Assembly (NCBI GenBank): GCA_021787615.1
Contig: JAJYLP010000009.1
Span: 1 to 57,990, forward strand
Origin: Pseudomonadota bacterium
Lineage (GTDB): Bacteria; Pseudomonadota; Gammaproteobacteria; Steroidobacterales; Steroidobacteraceae
Length of the DNA stretch: 57,990 nt
Direction of reading: 5' to 3'
Of this stretch, positions 21,060 through 30,047 are shown in pieces; position 1 is the first letter of the stretch, and each line of letters starts with the position of its first letter. Below the pieces are notes generated by a model. It had not been told where the DNA came from and made no database searches. It saw nothing but the letters and a program-made list of their open reading frames with translations. A program made the position numbers and the translations under genes.

Positions 21060-21479
21060 ATGGCTATGTCGACGGGATCGAAGTCCGGCGAGCCGATGGT
21101 CGATATCAACACCACGCCGTTGATCGACGTGCTGCTCGTGCTGCTGGTGACCCTGATCATTACGCTGCCGGTGATGACCCACTCGGTGAAGATGGATCTG
21201 CCGCAGAACCAGCACCAGCCGCCGCAGAAGCCGCCCGAGGTCATCAACCTCGGCATCGACTTCGACGGCACCATCACCTGGAACGGCACGGTGGTGCCGA
21301 ACATGCAGGTGCTCGACGGCTATTTCCAGAGCGAGTCGGTGAAGGACCCGCAGCCGGAGATTCACTTGAATCCCGATGGCATGGCGAAGTACGGCATCGT
21401 GGCGAAGGTGCTGGCGGATGCGCAGCGCAACCGCATGACCAAGATCGGCTTTGTCAACACCTCCGAGTTCGCGCAGTAG
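21060..21479 (+). CDS. ExbD-like protein (second copy)
   Basis: 139-residue second ExbD/TolR-family protein directly after exbD. VDINTTPLIDVLLVLLVTLI carries the same membrane Asp, followed by periplasmic INLGIDFDGTITWNGTVV and YGIVAKVLADAQRN. It is related to, but clearly diverged from, the first copy. Tandem exbD genes are also known in Xanthomonas TonB loci; the second copy there has a special role in some substrates, which cannot be assumed here. Confidence 0.9.
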   Translation: MAMSTGSKSGEPMVDINTTPLIDVLLVLLVTLIITLPVMTHSVKMDLPQNQHQPPQKPPEVINLGIDFDGTITWNGTVVPNMQVLDGYFQSESVKDPQPEIHLNPDGMAKYGIVAKVLADAQRNRMTKIGFVNTSEFAQ

Positions 21480-21511
21480 TGTCACTCATGTCATCCATGC
21501 GAGAGAGTTTC

Positions 21512-22768
21512 ATGAAGGTAAAGGGCATAATGGCGGCAGCGGCGCTCGGCGCCGTGCTGGTGTGTGGGGCGAGCGTCCTCGGCGTGACGCCGGCGCATGC
21601 CGCGGCCAAGCCGTCGGAGAAGATCAGCCGTCCCGTGGCGCTGAAGCTGCAGGCGGCGCAGAAGGCAATTCAGAAGGGCGATTACACGACCGGTCTCAGT
21701 GACCTGCAGCAGGCCGAGGCCATGAAGGGCCTGCACACGAGCCCGTATGCGGAGCACCTGCTCAATCAGCTCTACGTGTTCGCGTACGAGAAGACTCACG
21801 AGTACGCCAAGCTTGCCCCGAGGCTCGAGGCGCTGCTCGGCGATGCGTGGGTGACGCCGCAGCAGACCCGCCAATTCACGGTGGCGCTGGCGCAGATCTA
21901 CTACCAGCTGCACAACTATCCCAAGGCGATCCAGTACGGCAACGAGGCGCTGCAGAAAGGCTATGTCACGGACGGGCAGATGGCGACGCTGGTCGGCCAG
22001 GCCTACTACCTGCAGGGCAACTGGAAGCAGACCATCGCCTTCGAGCGGGGCCTGATCGATGCGGCTGTCAAGGCCGGCGGGAAGCCGACCAAACAGTCGC
22101 TGCAGATGGTGCAGAGCTCGTGCATGAAGCTGCACGATCAGAGCTGCCTGCTGAACTCGCTCGAGCAGCTCGTGGTGTATTACCCGCAGCGCTCCTACTG
22201 GCAGTACCTGCTGTTCAGGACCTTCAAGAGCATCAAGAGCGACGCGAACCTGCTCGAGGCCTATCGGCTCGCCTTCGCGGTCGGGGTCATGCAGCAACCG
22301 CATGAGTTCACCGACTACGCGGAGCTCGCCATCGAGGCCGGCTCCCCGGGCGAGGCCGAGACGGTGCTCAACTCCGCGCTGAAGAACAATATCTTCACCG
22401 ACGCGCACGCGAAGGCCAAGGCCGAGCGCATCCTGAAGGACGCGAAGATCCGTGCGGCCAAGGACCAGCAGGACCTGGCCCACACCGCGGAGCTCGCTGC
22501 CAAGCAGCCGACCGGCAATTCGGACATCCGCGTCGGGCTCGCGTACTACGGCTACAAGCAATACGCAAAGGCCATTGAACTGTTCAAGGCGGGCATCGCC
22601 AAGGGCGGACTCAGCAACACGGCTGAGGCGCATCTGCTGCTCGGCATCGCCCAGCTGAAGTCGGGCAACAAGGCTGCGGCCCTGACCGCCTTCAACAGCG
22701 TCAAGGGTGATCCGACCCTGCAGCGCCTGGCTGGGCTGTGGACGCTCAAGGCGAGGTCGGTGGGCTGA
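21512..22768 (+). CDS. Exported TPR-repeat protein of the TonB locus
   Basis: 418-residue protein with a signal peptide (MKVKGIMAAAALGAVLVCGA, cleavage after AHA near residue 30) and helical repeat sequence throughout. TPR-like units are visible, for example VALKLQAAQKAIQKGDYTTG, YYQLHNYPKAIQYGNEALQK, GLAYYGYKQYAKAIELFKAG and LLLGIAQLKSGNKAAALTAF. The ATG at 21512 has a GAGAGAG ribosome-binding site and yields the signal peptide. It follows the second exbD by 32 bases, so it is likely a periplasmic partner of this TonB complex. Its exact role is unknown. Confidence 0.82.
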   Translation: MKVKGIMAAAALGAVLVCGASVLGVTPAHAAAKPSEKISRPVALKLQAAQKAIQKGDYTTGLSDLQQAEAMKGLHTSPYAEHLLNQLYVFAYEKTHEYAKLAPRLEALLGDAWVTPQQTRQFTVALAQIYYQLHNYPKAIQYGNEALQKGYVTDGQMATLVGQAYYLQGNWKQTIAFERGLIDAAVKAGGKPTKQSLQMVQSSCMKLHDQSCLLNSLEQLVVYYPQRSYWQYLLFRTFKSIKSDANLLEAYRLAFAVGVMQQPHEFTDYAELAIEAGSPGEAETVLNSALKNNIFTDAHAKAKAERILKDAKIRAAKDQQDLAHTAELAAKQPTGNSDIRVGLAYYGYKQYAKAIELFKAGIAKGGLSNTAEAHLLLGIAQLKSGNKAAALTAFNSVKGDPTLQRLAGLWTLKARSVG

Positions 22769-22816
22769 GCCCACCGGGCGCGCCCCCGATCTGAGGCACT
22801 CAGGAGGAAACCGCAC

Positions 22817-23299
22817 ATGGCCATCAAAGCCGCAGAGCGCATGCCCGCGGGCGTGCTGAAGACGATGAGCGCGGAGGGTCCCAAGGACCTCAGCACCGAG
22901 GAGCTCTTCAAGGGCAAGAAGGTGGTGCTGTTCTCGGTGCCCGGGGCGTTCACGCCCACGTGTGATGCGAAGCACCTGCCGGGCTTCGTGCAGCTCGCCG
23001 ATCAGATCCGCGCCAAGGGCGTGGACCTGATCGCCTGCATGGCCGTCAACGACGTGTTCGTCATGAACGCCTGGGGCAAGGCTTCGGGCGTGGGCGATAA
23101 GGTGATGATGCTGGCCGACGGCAATGGAGAGTACGCCAAGGCGCTCGGGCTCGAGCTCGATGCGCGGGGGTTCGGGCTGGGTCTGCGCGGCCAGCGCTTC
23201 GCGCTGGTGATCGACAACGGCGTGGTCAAGCACGCCAACGTCGAGGCGCCGGGACAGTTCAAGGTCTCGAGCGCGGAGAGCGTGCTCGCGCAGCTCTGA
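22817..23299 (+). CDS. Peroxiredoxin, Prx5/AhpE-like
   Basis: 160-residue thiol peroxidase of the Prx5 group. The active-site block VPGAFTPTCDAKHLPGF contains the peroxidatic Cys at about residue 49; LIACMAVNDVFVMNAWGKA and LGLRGQRFALVIDNGVV are typical Prx5 sequence. No glutaredoxin domain is fused. A Shine-Dalgarno (CAGGAGG) precedes the ATG. It lies 48 bases after the TPR gene and ends at a strong terminator, so it may be the last gene of the tonB operon. It is expected to reduce H2O2 and alkyl hydroperoxides in the cytosol. Confidence 0.9.
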   Translation: MAIKAAERMPAGVLKTMSAEGPKDLSTEELFKGKKVVLFSVPGAFTPTCDAKHLPGFVQLADQIRAKGVDLIACMAVNDVFVMNAWGKASGVGDKVMMLADGNGEYAKALGLELDARGFGLGLRGQRFALVIDNGVVKHANVEAPGQFKVSSAESVLAQL

Positions 23300-23335
23300 C
23301 TCGCCGCTCCGGCTGCCGGTCCCATCCATGGAAAA

Positions 23336-23365
23336 GGGGGTTCGCCGCAAGCGAACCCCCTTTTT
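23336..23365. terminator. Bidirectional intrinsic terminator
   Basis: A perfect 10-base stem, GGGGGTTCGC (23336-23345) and GCGAACCCCC (23351-23360), with a 5-base loop, has AAAA before and TTTTT after it. It can stop transcription from the peroxiredoxin side and from etfA on the other strand. Confidence 0.9.
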
Positions 23366-23391
23366 GCTCAGAGGCGCGAGCCGGCCGGCGC

Positions 23392-24333
23392 TCAGCCGAT
23401 GAGCTGCTCGAGCTGGGGCACGATCTCGAACAGATCCCCCACGAGACCGATGTCGGCCACCTCGAAGATCGGGGCTTCCGGGTCCTTGTTGATCGCCACG
23501 ATGGTGCGGGCGTCCTTGATGCCCGTCAGGTGCTGGATGGCCCCCGAGATCCCGATGGCGATGTACAGCTGCGGCGCAATGATCTTGCCGGTCTGTCCCA
23601 CCTGCAGCTCGTTCGGCGCGTAGCCGGCGTCGACGGCGGCGCGCGAGGCGCCGACGGCGGCGTGGAGCTTGTCGGCGAGCCGGTAGAGCATCTGGAACGA
23701 CTCGGCACTGCCGAGGGCGCGCCCGCCGGAGACCACCGTGCCGGCGCTCTGCAGGTCGGGCCGGTCGCTGCGGGCGGCAGACACCGACACGAAGCGGGTG
23801 TGCGTGGGCGGCGCGACCGGGCTCGCCGCTTCGATGGGCGCCTGAGCGCCGGTGCCTACGGCCTGGAACGAGGCCGTGCGCACCGTCCCGACCACCTTGG
23901 CGCCGTCCAGCACTTCGACCGTGATGATGGCGTTGCCGGCGTAGATCGGGCGACGAAAGCGTGTAGCGCTCTCCACCGCCATGATGTCGCTGACCTGCAC
24001 CGTCTCGAGCAGTGCGGCGATGCGCGGCATCAGATCCTTGCCGAAGGTGCTCGAGGGGCCGAGCACATGGCTGTAGGGGCCGGCGAGAGCGGCGATCTGC
24101 GGGGCGATCGCCGCGGCGAGCGGGTGCTCGTGCATGGGATGTTCGACGGTCACCACGCGGTGCACGCCTGAGACGGCGGCGGCCTGGGCGGCAACGGCTG
24201 CAGCATCGGCCGCACAGACCGCAACGGTGATGTGAGCATCGGGGATGGTGGCGGCGCACGCGACGCACTTGGCGGTCGCGACGCTGAGCGTTCGGCCGTC
24301 GTGTTCGGCGACGATCAGGATGTTCTGGCTCAT
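23392..24333 (-). CDS. etfA: Electron transfer flavoprotein, alpha subunit
   Basis: FAD-binding subunit of ETF, which carries electrons from acyl-CoA dehydrogenases and similar enzymes to ETF:ubiquinone oxidoreductase. The 313-residue protein shows the N-terminal domain ([31 protein letters not shown]) and the C-terminal FAD domain: [76 protein letters not shown]. It starts 3 bases after etfB and ends 27 bases from the shared terminator. Confidence 0.96.
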   Translation of the reverse strand: MSQNILIVAEHDGRTLSVATAKCVACAATIPDAHITVAVCAADAAAVAAQAAAVSGVHRVVTVEHPMHEHPLAAAIAPQIAALAGPYSHVLGPSSTFGKDLMPRIAALLETVQVSDIMAVESATRFRRPIYAGNAIITVEVLDGAKVVGTVRTASFQAVGTGAQAPIEAASPVAPPTHTRFVSVSAARSDRPDLQSAGTVVSGGRALGSAESFQMLYRLADKLHAAVGASRAAVDAGYAPNELQVGQTGKIIAPQLYIAIGISGAIQHLTGIKDARTIVAINKDPEAPIFEVADIGLVGDLFEIVPQLEQLIG

Positions 24334-24336
24334 GGT

Positions 24337-25086
24337 CTACAGCAATCCTTTCTGCTTCAGCGCGCCGATGAGCTCGGCGGCGTCATTGACGCGGACACCC
24401 TTCTGACGTTGCGCGGGCGGTGCGTAGCGCACCGTCTTCAACTGCGCGCGCGGTGCGACGCCGAGCGCCTCGAGAGTGAGGGTCTCGAACGGCTTCTTCT
24501 TCGCCTTCATGATGTCCGGCAGCTTCACGTAGCGCGGCTCGTTCAGGCGCAGATCCACGGTCACCACGGCCGGCAGGTCGACCTCGATCGTCTCGAGTCC
24601 CGTATCGATCTCGCGGGTCACGCGCGCCTTGCCTTCCGAGAGCTCGACCTTCGAGGCGAAGGTGGCCTGCGGCCGCTCCCACAGCGCTGCGAGCATCTGG
24701 CCGGTCTGGCCGTGGTCATCGTCGATGGCCTGCTTGCCGAGCAGCACCAAAAAGGGCTGCTCGCGCTCGGTGAGCGCGCGCAGGACGCGGGCGATGGCCA
24801 GCGGCTCGAGCGGCGTGTCGGTCTGCACGTGCAGCGCCCGGTCGGCGCCCATCGCAAGGCAGGTGCGCAGCTGCGGCTGGCAGTCCGCCGGTCCCACCGT
24901 CGCCACGATCACCTCCTCGGCCGCGCCGCGCTCCTTGATGCGCAGCGCCTCCTCGAGCGCGATCTCATCGAAGGGGTTGACGCTCATCTTGACGCCCTCG
25001 GTGACAACCCCGGATCCGTCGGGCTTGATGCGAATGCGCACGTTGTAGTCCACGACGCGCTTGATGCCGACCAATATGCGTTTCAT
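24337..25086 (-). CDS. etfB: Electron transfer flavoprotein, beta subunit
   Basis: AMP-binding subunit of ETF, 249 residues. Typical motifs are the N-terminal KRILVGIKRVVDYNVRIRIK, SVNPFDEIALEEALRIKE, MGADRALHV, FLVLLGKQAIDDDHGQTGQM, VELSEGKARVTREIDTGLET, and LPAVVTVDLRLNEPRYVKLP. It is the first gene of the etfBA operon and divergent from the ABC transporter genes; TATATT at 25118-25123 (minus strand) could be its -10. Confidence 0.96.
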   Translation of the reverse strand: MKRILVGIKRVVDYNVRIRIKPDGSGVVTEGVKMSVNPFDEIALEEALRIKERGAAEEVIVATVGPADCQPQLRTCLAMGADRALHVQTDTPLEPLAIARVLRALTEREQPFLVLLGKQAIDDDHGQTGQMLAALWERPQATFASKVELSEGKARVTREIDTGLETIEVDLPAVVTVDLRLNEPRYVKLPDIMKAKKKPFETLTLEALGVAPRAQLKTVRYAPPAQRQKGVRVNDAAELIGALKQKGLL

Positions 25087-25148
25087 TGCACCGCCACAGG
25101 CTCGAGAGACTGCGGGAAATATAGCAGAGGTTCGCGCTAAACTGAGTC

Positions 25149-26078
25149 ATGCTCGGCTACGCACTACGCCGCATTGCGGGGATCGTTCCGGTCCTGCTGA
25201 TCCTGATCACCGTTTCGTTTTTCGTCATACGTTTGGCGCCCGGCGGGCCGTTCGCGGCCGGCCGGGCGCTCTCGGGGCGCGCGCGTGAGGAGCTCGAGCG
25301 AGTCTACGGGCTCGATCGGCCGCTCAGCGTGCAGTACGGGCATTATCTGCTGGCGCTCGCGCACGGGGATCTCGGTCCCTCCTACAGCATGCGTGACGAC
25401 ACGGTCGCCGGGCTCATCGGCGCGGGCCTGCCCGTGAGCGCCACGCTCGGGGCGGCGGCGCTTGTGCTGGCCGTGCTGAGCGGTGTGCCGCTTGGCGTGC
25501 GCGCCGCCTTGCGCCGCGGCGGCGCGCTCGATCGGTTCCTTGCGGCGTTTGCGGCGCTGACGCTCGCGTTGCCGAGTTTCGTCACCGGTCCGCTGCTGGC
25601 GCTTGCGTTCGGGCTGTGGCTGCGCTGGCTGCCGGTGGCCGGCTGGCAACCCGACACGCCCCGTGATCTGATCCTGCCGGCGGTGACGCTGGCGCTGCCC
25701 CTGTCGGCGTCCATCGCGCGGCTGATGCGCGCGAGCCTGCTCGAGGTGCTGAATGCAAGCTACATCCGCACCGCGCGCGCGCGCGGCCTCGGGCGCGCGC
25801 GCGTACTGTGGCATCACGCGTTGCGCCCGGCGCTGGTGCCGGTGGTGAGTTATCTCGGGCCGGCGGCAACTTACCTGGTCACCGGATCGCTGGTCGTCGA
25901 GACGGTGTTCCAGCTGCCGGGCACGGGGCGCTATCTGGTCGAGGGCGCCATCGACCGCGACTACACCCTGGTGATGGGCATGGTGCTGGTGTACGGCACG
26001 CTGACGCTGCTCGCGAACCTTGCCGCGGACCTGCTGCATGCGTGGCTCGACCCGCGCGTTCGACATGAGCCGCTCTGA
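25149..26078 (+). CDS. Oligopeptide/dipeptide-type ABC permease (DppB/OppB-like)
   Basis: 309-residue inner-membrane permease with the DppB-type N-terminus (MLGYALRRIAGIVPVLLILI, first helix) and six likely helices. The coupling motif that contacts the ATPase is visible: YIRTARARGLGRARVLWHHALRPAL. TYLVTGSLVVETVFQLPGTG is conserved in DppB/GsiC proteins. It would import peptides or similar solutes, but no substrate can be read from sequence. It overlaps the next permease by 14 bases and opens a run of transporter genes without a binding-protein gene. Confidence 0.9.
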   Translation: MLGYALRRIAGIVPVLLILITVSFFVIRLAPGGPFAAGRALSGRAREELERVYGLDRPLSVQYGHYLLALAHGDLGPSYSMRDDTVAGLIGAGLPVSATLGAAALVLAVLSGVPLGVRAALRRGGALDRFLAAFAALTLALPSFVTGPLLALAFGLWLRWLPVAGWQPDTPRDLILPAVTLALPLSASIARLMRASLLEVLNASYIRTARARGLGRARVLWHHALRPALVPVVSYLGPAATYLVTGSLVVETVFQLPGTGRYLVEGAIDRDYTLVMGMVLVYGTLTLLANLAADLLHAWLDPRVRHEPL

Positions 26079-26892
26079 GTGGCGCCGCGGGCGGTCGCTC
26101 TGCGCCGCCGCGGCGGTGATCGCGGCGCTGGTGCTGCTCGCGCTCCTCGGCCCCGAGGCGAGCCCATACTCCTACAGCGCGCTCGACTGGCGTCACCTGT
26201 CGCTCCCGCCGGGCCTCACCGCGGCGCACTGGCTCGGCACCGACTCGCTCGGGCGCGACCTCTACGTGCGCACGCTCTACGGGCTGCGGGTCTCGCTCAC
26301 GATCGGCGTGCTCTCGAGCGCGGTGAGCCTGCTCATCGGCATCGCCTGGGGAGCGCTCGCCGGTTGGGTCGGCGGGCGGCTGGATGCCTGGATGATGCGC
26401 GTGGTCGATGTGCTGTACTCGCTGCCGTACCTGTTCATCGTGCTGGTGCTCGCGGCGCTGTTCGGCCGTGGCAATGTCACGGTGCTGCTGCTGGCCATCG
26501 GCGCGGTCGGCTGGCTCACCCTCGCGCGCGTGGTGCGCGCGCAGACGCTCTCGCTGAAGCGGCGCGAGTTCATCGAGGCGGCGCGCGCCACCGGGCTCAG
26601 CGCCCCGCAGGTGTTGTGGCGCCACGTTTTGCCGAATCTCGCCGGCACCATCGCGGTATATGCGACGCTGCTGGTGCCGCAGATGATCATCTACGAGAGC
26701 TTCCTCAGCTTCCTCGGCCTCGGCGTCGAGCCGCCGCGCGCCAGTCTCGGCAGTCTGATCAACTCCGGAGCGCGTCAGATGCTCACCGCCCCCTGGCTGC
26801 TGCTCGTGCCGGCGACGGTGCTGGTCGTGCTGCTGCTCAGCTTCAACATCCTCGGCGACGGGTTGCGTGATGTCCTCGATCCGACCCGGTGA
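26065..26892 (+). CDS. Oligopeptide/dipeptide-type ABC permease (DppC/OppC-like)
   Basis: 275-residue second permease. It has HWLGTDSLGRDLYVRTLYGL, the N-terminal signature of DppC/GsiD permeases, and the EAA coupling loop EFIEAARATGLSAPQVLWRH, followed by YESFLSFLGLGVEPPRASLG. The ATG at 26065 is chosen because it starts MSRSEWRRG ahead of the first membrane helix; a longer frame from 26020 would lie inside the upstream gene. It overlaps both neighbours, so the three transporter genes are tightly coupled. Confidence 0.9.
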   Translation: MSRSEWRRGRSLCAAAAVIAALVLLALLGPEASPYSYSALDWRHLSLPPGLTAAHWLGTDSLGRDLYVRTLYGLRVSLTIGVLSSAVSLLIGIAWGALAGWVGGRLDAWMMRVVDVLYSLPYLFIVLVLAALFGRGNVTVLLLAIGAVGWLTLARVVRAQTLSLKRREFIEAARATGLSAPQVLWRHVLPNLAGTIAVYATLLVPQMIIYESFLSFLGLGVEPPRASLGSLINSGARQMLTAPWLLLVPATVLVVLLLSFNILGDGLRDVLDPTR

Positions 26893-28711
26893 GCCGCCCG
26901 GGGCGCTGCTCAGCATCGAGGCGCTGCGGGTACGTTTCGCCGGATCGGACGGCGCGGCCCCCGTCGATGGCGTGTCGCTCACGGTCGCCCCGGGAGAGTG
27001 TCTCGGGGTGGTCGGGGAGTCCGGCGCGGGCAAGAGCCTGAGCTTCCTCGCCGCGTTCGGACTGGCGCCGCAGGGCGCCGAGGTGAGCGGGCGGGTGCGG
27101 CTCGGCCCGCTCGATGTGCTCGGTTGCCACGAGCGCCAGCTCGATCGCATTCGCGGCGCGCGGGTGGGGTTCGTCTTCCAGGACCCCATGACCTCGCTCA
27201 CCCCGCATCGGACCATCGGTGCGCAGCTCGCTGAGGCGATCGCGCGGCACACCGGGCTCAGGCGGCGCGCCGCGCGCGAGCGCGCCCAGGGGCTGCTCGA
27301 GCGGGTGCGCCTCGGCGATGCCGCTCGGCGCATGGGCCAGTATCCGCACGAGCTCTCCGGCGGCATGCGCCAGCGGGTCATGATCGCCATCGCCCTCGCG
27401 TGCGAGCCTGAGCTGCTCATCGCCGATGAGCCGACCACGGCGCTCGATGTGACGCTGCAGGCGCAGATCCTGGCGCTGCTCGCGCAGTTCAAGCGCGAGC
27501 GGCGCATGGCGCTGGTGCTGATCACGCATGACTTCGCGGCCGTCGCCGGCGTGGCCGACCGCGTCGCGGTAATGCGCGCCGGCCGGCTGGTCGAGTCCGG
27601 TCCGGTGGCGGCGGTGCTGAAGCGCCCGGAGGATCCCTATACGCGCGAGCTGCTGCGCGCGGCGAGCGAGCCGCCGGCGCCCGCGAGCGGGCCCGCCTCG
27701 GATGCCTCGCCCGCCGGCGCTGCGGTGCTGGCCGTGAGCGACTTGGCCGTGCGCTTCACACACGCTGCGGGACTGCTGCGGCGGCGCTCGTTCGCCGCGC
27801 TCGAGGCGGTGACCCTCACCCTCGCGGCCGGCGAGTCGCTCGGGGTGGTGGGGGAGTCCGGCTGCGGCAAATCGACCCTGACGCGGGCGGCGCTGCGCCT
27901 GATCCGCGTGCACCGCGGGCGGGTGCTGTGGCTCGGACGCGATGTTAGCGGGCTCACGGCGCGGCGCCTGCGGGGCATGCGCCGCGATCTGCAGCTGGTC
28001 TTCCAGGACCCGCTGGCGAGCCTCGATCCGCATCTGACGGTCGAGCGCCTGGTCGGCGAGCCGCTCGAGATCCACCACGGTGAGCTCGCGCCCGATGCGC
28101 GGCGCGAGCGGGTGCATGCCATGCTCGCGCGGGTCGGGCTCGAGGCGGCGCTGTACGGGCGGCGGGCGCACGAGCTCTCCGGCGGACAGTGCCAGCGCGT
28201 CGGCATCGCCCGGGCGATGGTTCTCGAGCCGCGCGTGCTGGTGTGCGACGAGCCGCTGAGCGCGCTCGATGTGCGCGCCCAGCGGCAGATCCGCCTGCTG
28301 CTCGAGCAGCTGCGGGGCGAGCGGGGGGCGAGCCTGCTGTTCGTGAGCCATGATCTGTCCCTGGTGCGCCACCTGTGCGAGCGCGCGCTCGTGCTGTACC
28401 TCGGGCGGATGGTCGAGCTCGGCCCCACGGCGGCGTTGTTTGACCGCCCGCTGCATCCGTACACGCGCCAGTTGATCGATGCGATCGCGGTCCCCGACCC
28501 TGACGTGCAGCCGGCGCGGCTCGCAAAGGTGAGCCTCGGGGAGCCCGCAGCGCCACTCGAGCGGCCGGGCGGCTGCGCTTTCCGCAACCGCTGCCCGCAT
28601 GCCACGGCGCTCTGCGCCGAGCGCGCGCCGCCCTGGGTGGCGGGCGGGGCGCACCGGTGGGTGGCCTGTCACCACTTCCGCGAATGGGCCGATGGTATGC
28701 TTCCCGAATGA
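26870..28711 (+). CDS. Fused double ABC ATPase, OppD-OppF/GsiA-like
   Basis: 613-residue protein with two complete nucleotide-binding domains. Domain 1 has Walker A GESGAGKS (about residue 45), signature LSGGMRQR and Walker B LLIADEPTTALD. Domain 2 has Walker A GESGCGKS (about residue 330), signature LSGGQCQR and Walker B VLVCDEPLSALD. Each domain continues into an oligopeptide-type C-terminal extension; a Cys-rich block (GGCAFRNRCPHATALCAER) lies near the end. GsiA and YejF are fused in the same way. It energises the two upstream permeases and overlaps the aminotransferase start by 4 bases. Confidence 0.93.
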   Translation: MSSIRPGEPPGALLSIEALRVRFAGSDGAAPVDGVSLTVAPGECLGVVGESGAGKSLSFLAAFGLAPQGAEVSGRVRLGPLDVLGCHERQLDRIRGARVGFVFQDPMTSLTPHRTIGAQLAEAIARHTGLRRRAARERAQGLLERVRLGDAARRMGQYPHELSGGMRQRVMIAIALACEPELLIADEPTTALDVTLQAQILALLAQFKRERRMALVLITHDFAAVAGVADRVAVMRAGRLVESGPVAAVLKRPEDPYTRELLRAASEPPAPASGPASDASPAGAAVLAVSDLAVRFTHAAGLLRRRSFAALEAVTLTLAAGESLGVVGESGCGKSTLTRAALRLIRVHRGRVLWLGRDVSGLTARRLRGMRRDLQLVFQDPLASLDPHLTVERLVGEPLEIHHGELAPDARRERVHAMLARVGLEAALYGRRAHELSGGQCQRVGIARAMVLEPRVLVCDEPLSALDVRAQRQIRLLLEQLRGERGASLLFVSHDLSLVRHLCERALVLYLGRMVELGPTAALFDRPLHPYTRQLIDAIAVPDPDVQPARLAKVSLGEPAAPLERPGGCAFRNRCPHATALCAERAPPWVAGGAHRWVACHHFREWADGMLPE

Positions 28712-29979
28712 ACGAGCCGACCATCCGTCCGAGCGAGAGTCTGCGTCACGTGCGTTACGAGATTCGCGGGCGGCTGGCGCGGCGCGCCCACGAGCTCGAG
28801 CGCCAGGGCTACGAGATCGTTTCGCTCAATATTGGCAATCCCGGCGCGTTCGGGCTGCGCACGCCCGAGACCATGCGCCTGGCGATGATCGAGAACCTCG
28901 CCGAGGCGGAGGGCTACTGCCACCAGAAGGGCATCTTCCCGGCCCGCGAAGCGGTGGTGATGCAGCAGCAGTCGCGCGGGGTGAGCGGCGTCAGCGCCGA
29001 GGAGGTGTTCATCGGCAACGGTGTGAGCGAGCTGATCAACCTGGTGCTGCGCGCGCTGCTCAACGATGGCGATGAAGTGCTGGTGCCGAGTCCGGACTAT
29101 CCGCTGTGGACGGCCGCGGTGGCACTGAACGGTGCGCGCGCCGTGCACTACCCCTGCCGGCCGGAGAACGGCTTCGTGCCCGACCCCGAGGAGCTCGCCG
29201 CGCTCGTGACCTCGCGCACGCGCGCGCTGGTGGTGATCAATCCCAACAATCCCACCGGCGCGGTGTATCCGCGCGCGGTGCTCGAGGCGCTCGCGCGGCT
29301 CGCCGAGCGTGAGGGGCTGGTGGTTTTCAGCGACGAGATCTACGACCAGATGGTCTACGACGGGGCCGAGTTTGTCCCGATGGCGACGCTCGTCGAGGAC
29401 ACGCTGTGCGCCACGCTCTCGGGCCTGTCCAAGGTGTACCGCGCCTGCGGCTACCGGGTCGGCTGGGCGGCATTCTCCGGGCGCACCCATGCGGCGGCGG
29501 AGTATCTCGGCGCGATCGATCTGCTGAGCTCGCTGCGGCTGTGCAGCAACGTGCTCGCCCAATGGGCGGTGCAGACCGCCCTCGGCGGCTATCAGAGCAT
29601 CCGTGACCTGGTGGGCCCGGGCGGGCGGCTGTACGAGTCGCGCGCGGCGGTCGAGCGCGCGGTCGGGGCGAGCCGCTACCTGCGCCTGGCGGCCGCGCCC
29701 CAGGGGGCGATGTACGCGTTCATCGGGGTCGACACCGCCGAGCTGCCGGGCTTCGATGATCAGCGCTTCGCGCTCGATCTGCTCGAGCAGAAGCACGTCC
29801 TCGTGGCGCCGGGCGTCAGCTTCAACGTCCCGTACCGCAATCACTTCCGGGTCACGACGCTGCCCGACAGCGCGTTGCTGCTCGAGGTGTTCGGGCGGAT
29901 CGAGGCGCTGCTGGAGAGCTACGCGGCGGCAGCGCCCGCGCCGAGCAATGTCGTTTCGGCGACCGCGCGGTTCAAGTGA
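28708..29979 (+). CDS. Class I aminotransferase, AlaA-like
   Basis: 423-residue PLP enzyme closely resembling the AlaA/AlaC alanine aminotransferases. Motifs: EIVSLNIGNPGAFG, EGYCHQKGIFPAREAV, VFIGNGVSELINLVLRALL, VPSPDYPLWTAAVAL, VVINPNNPTGAVYP, VFSDEIYDQMVYDG, and the PLP-lysine block LSGLSKVYRACGYRVGW. The ATG at 28708 overlaps the ABC ATPase stop. Alanine-pyruvate transamination is the likely activity, but broader specificity is common in this group. Its co-transcription with the importer could link peptide uptake to amino-acid metabolism, which is inference. Confidence 0.88.
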   Translation: MNEPTIRPSESLRHVRYEIRGRLARRAHELERQGYEIVSLNIGNPGAFGLRTPETMRLAMIENLAEAEGYCHQKGIFPAREAVVMQQQSRGVSGVSAEEVFIGNGVSELINLVLRALLNDGDEVLVPSPDYPLWTAAVALNGARAVHYPCRPENGFVPDPEELAALVTSRTRALVVINPNNPTGAVYPRAVLEALARLAEREGLVVFSDEIYDQMVYDGAEFVPMATLVEDTLCATLSGLSKVYRACGYRVGWAAFSGRTHAAAEYLGAIDLLSSLRLCSNVLAQWAVQTALGGYQSIRDLVGPGGRLYESRAAVERAVGASRYLRLAAAPQGAMYAFIGVDTAELPGFDDQRFALDLLEQKHVLVAPGVSFNVPYRNHFRVTTLPDSALLLEVFGRIEALLESYAAAAPAPSNVVSATARFK

Positions 29980-29984
29980 GCGGT

Positions 29985-30047
29985 GTGCGCTATTTGATCA
30001 ATTTGGTTAGAAGTAATCATTAATAATTTGTTTTGATTAAAGTTCCT
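29985..30047 (+). promoter_or_regulatory. AT-rich promoter island before the AddB-like gene
   Basis: Between the aminotransferase stop and the next gene lies a short block that is strikingly AT-rich compared with the surrounding GC-rich DNA. It contains the palindrome TTGATCAA (29994-30001), which may serve as a -35 region, and TAATAATT (30021-30028) as a -10-like stretch. It probably holds the promoter of the nuclease-helicase pair. No exact -35/-10 pair is certain. Confidence 0.5.

Noticed and set aside
29994-30001. TTGATCAA palindrome as an insertion-sequence target scar
   Set aside because: No terminal inverted repeats, transposase remnant or target duplication are nearby; a promoter element is simpler.
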